DNA from: Myxococcales bacterium
GTDB lineage: Bacteria > Myxococcota > Polyangia > Polyangiales > Polyangiaceae
Direction: 5' to 3'
NCBI GenBank assembly: GCA_020430865.1
Contig: JAGQIY010000516.1
Location: 1 to 5,738, forward strand
Length of the DNA: 5,738 bases
The notes below the pieces were generated by a model. That model did no database searches. It was given only the letters and a program-made list of their open reading frames with translations, and was not told the origin of the DNA. The translations under genes and the position numbers were made by a program. The stretch's first letter is position 1. The number at the start of each line of letters is the position of its first letter. Below, in pieces: positions 4,840 to 5,738 of the stretch.

Positions 4840-5472
4840 GTGAGCGAGACCGATAGTCCGGAGGGTGAGCCTTCGGCGAAACAGCAACCAGCGCAGCCCA
4901 AGTCGAAGAAGCGCTTCAAATGGCGTCCCTGGGTCCGCGCGATCCACCGTGACATCGGCTACTTCGCCGTCGGCCTCACGGTGATCTACGCGCTGAGCGG
5001 CCTGGCGGTGAACCACATCGCGGACTGGGATCCGAACTTCACCCAGATCGAGCAGCGCCACGAGATCGGACCCATCGAGACCCAGGACGAGGAAGCCATC
5101 GGCAAGATCGTCGCCGAGAAGCTGAAGCTCGACGAGAAGCCGAACGACGTCTATCGCGTCACCGACGACGAGCTGGAGATCGCCCTGCCGAGCGGGCGCA
5201 CCTTGCAGCTGAATCAGAAGACGGGATCCATCCTCGAGCAGGGACAGAAGCCGCGCTTCTTCCTGCGCCTGGCCAACTGGCTCCACCTCAACCGGGGCAA
5301 GAAGGCCTGGAGCTACATCGCCGACGGCTACGCCGTGTTCCTACTCTACCTGGCCATCAGCGGCCTGTTCATGATCCCCGGGCGCAAGGGTTTGGTGGGG
5401 AGAGGTGCGGTGATTGCCCTCCTCGGTGCGCTGGTGCCCGTGCTGTACGTGACCCTCTCTGGCGGCCCCTGA
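4840..5472 (+). CDS. PepSY-associated transmembrane protein, likely membrane partner of the molybdoenzyme
   Basis: A 210-residue inner-membrane protein of the short PepSY_TM-like type. A charged cytoplasmic N-terminus (KSKKRFKWRPWVR, 21-33) precedes TM1 (about 39-57: GYFAVGLTVIYALSGLAV). A periplasmic part follows (60-155), including a PepSY-like segment around YRVTDDELEIALPSGRTLQL (105-124) ending at TGSIL. TM2 is at about 157-178, then a positively charged PGRKGLVGRG turn, and TM3 at about 190-206. Topology follows the positive-inside rule. His36 lies at the cytoplasmic end of TM1, His59 at its periplasmic end, and His149 shortly before TM2; they are candidates for haem or metal binding, which is inference. 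The start is GTG 4840 with GGTGA 3 nt upstream; nearby ATGs are out of frame. It lies 82 bp after the molybdoenzyme, so a common transcript is likely. It is not homologous to MsrQ as far as I can see. Confidence 0.8.
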   Translation: MSETDSPEGEPSAKQQPAQPKSKKRFKWRPWVRAIHRDIGYFAVGLTVIYALSGLAVNHIADWDPNFTQIEQRHEIGPIETQDEEAIGKIVAEKLKLDEKPNDVYRVTDDELEIALPSGRTLQLNQKTGSILEQGQKPRFFLRLANWLHLNRGKKAWSYIADGYAVFLLYLAISGLFMIPGRKGLVGRGAVIALLGALVPVLYVTLSGGP

Positions 5473-5541
5473 CCCGGCGCAGGTCGAGGCGGCTTCGGCT
5501 CCCACCAAAGAGCTGCGTGGCCTCGGCGGTTTGTTACAGTC

Positions 5542-5546
5542 GAGGT
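5542..5546 (+). promoter_or_regulatory. Ribosome binding site of the right-edge lipoprotein
   Basis: GAGGT lies 4 nt before the ATG at 5551. TACAGT at 5535-5540 just upstream is a weak -10 match, without a -35 at proper spacing. The rest of the 78-bp gap from 5473 shows no clear terminator. Confidence 0.5.
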
Positions 5547-5550
5547 CGCG

Positions 5551-5738
5551 ATGAAGCAGCTGGCACGTTGGACGGTGTTGGGAGTCGGTTTAGGGCTGAC
5601 GGTGGCTTGTGGTGGCGCGACGACGGAGCCGGAGGCGCCGCCGACTCCCGTGGCGAGCTCGAGCGCCGGCGCGTCGGTCAAGGCGGAGACCGCCGCGCCT
5701 CACCCCCCGAAGACCGGCGAGCCCCAGGTCCTGATCGA
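5551..5738 (+). CDS. Putative lipoprotein, N-terminal part only (3' end outside window)
   Basis: The first 62 codons are visible. Residues 1-19 are a signal peptide (MKQLARW, then a hydrophobic core) ending in LTVAC, a slightly unusual lipobox with Thr at -3, with Cys20 as the lipidation site and GG following. Residues 24-58 are a low-complexity Pro/Ala/Ser/Thr-rich linker, common between the lipid anchor and the folded domain in myxobacterial-type lipoproteins. The Pro-rich linker ends at TGEPQVLI, where a folded domain may begin. Nothing in the visible part identifies the function. It is on the same strand as the PepSY gene, 78 bp downstream, so co-transcription is possible but not shown. 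Confidence 0.75.
   Translation, partial: MKQLARWTVLGVGLGLTVACGGATTEPEAPPTPVASSSAGASVKAETAAPHPPKTGEPQVLI

Noticed and set aside
4657..5286. A 209-codon minus-strand frame opposite the molybdoenzyme end and PepSY gene
   Set aside because: It crosses the ends of two recognisable plus-strand genes and has no domain or ribosome binding site.

Overview
The window is GC-rich and densely coded. Two of its proteins have lipoprotein signals, one of them followed by collagen-like triplets and Ig-like/PPC-type domains, and there is a Tat-exported molybdoenzyme. This fits a Gram-negative soil or sediment bacterium, most plausibly a Myxococcota/Deltaproteobacteria-type organism. That placement rests on gene style and composition, not on a marker gene, so it is an inference.

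Layout: all genes left of about 3451 are on the minus strand and all genes right of 3485 are on the plus strand, so the window is two gene sets diverging from a 33-bp gap at 3452-3484. Leftward from the gap come a class II glutamine amidotransferase (2594-3451), then a small HTH plus zinc-ribbon regulator overlapping it by 4 bases (2286-2597). A 412-bp gene-free stretch full of inverted repeats follows (1874-2285). Next are a large surface lipoprotein (455-1873) and, 10 bp beyond its stop, a nitroreductase-fold protein of the iodotyrosine deiodinase type that runs off the left edge (1-444).

Rightward from the gap come a group II truncated haemoglobin (3485-3913), a long imperfect hairpin (3937-3992), a Tat-exported sulfite-oxidase-family molybdopterin protein (4023-4757), short direct repeats, a three-helix PepSY-type membrane protein (4840-5472), and the first 62 codons of another lipoprotein (5551-5738).

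How the genes may work together: the molybdoenzyme and the PepSY membrane protein look like a periplasmic oxidoreductase with a membrane partner, analogous in layout to MsrP/MsrQ but with an unrelated membrane subunit. The globin beside them could handle O2, NO or reactive species in the same stress response. The amidotransferase and zinc-ribbon regulator are almost certainly co-translated. The lipoprotein and deiodinase-like gene are probably co-transcribed. The least explained parts are the intergenic structures at 1945-2285 and 3937-3992. No tRNA, rRNA, CRISPR array, insertion sequence or phage gene was seen.
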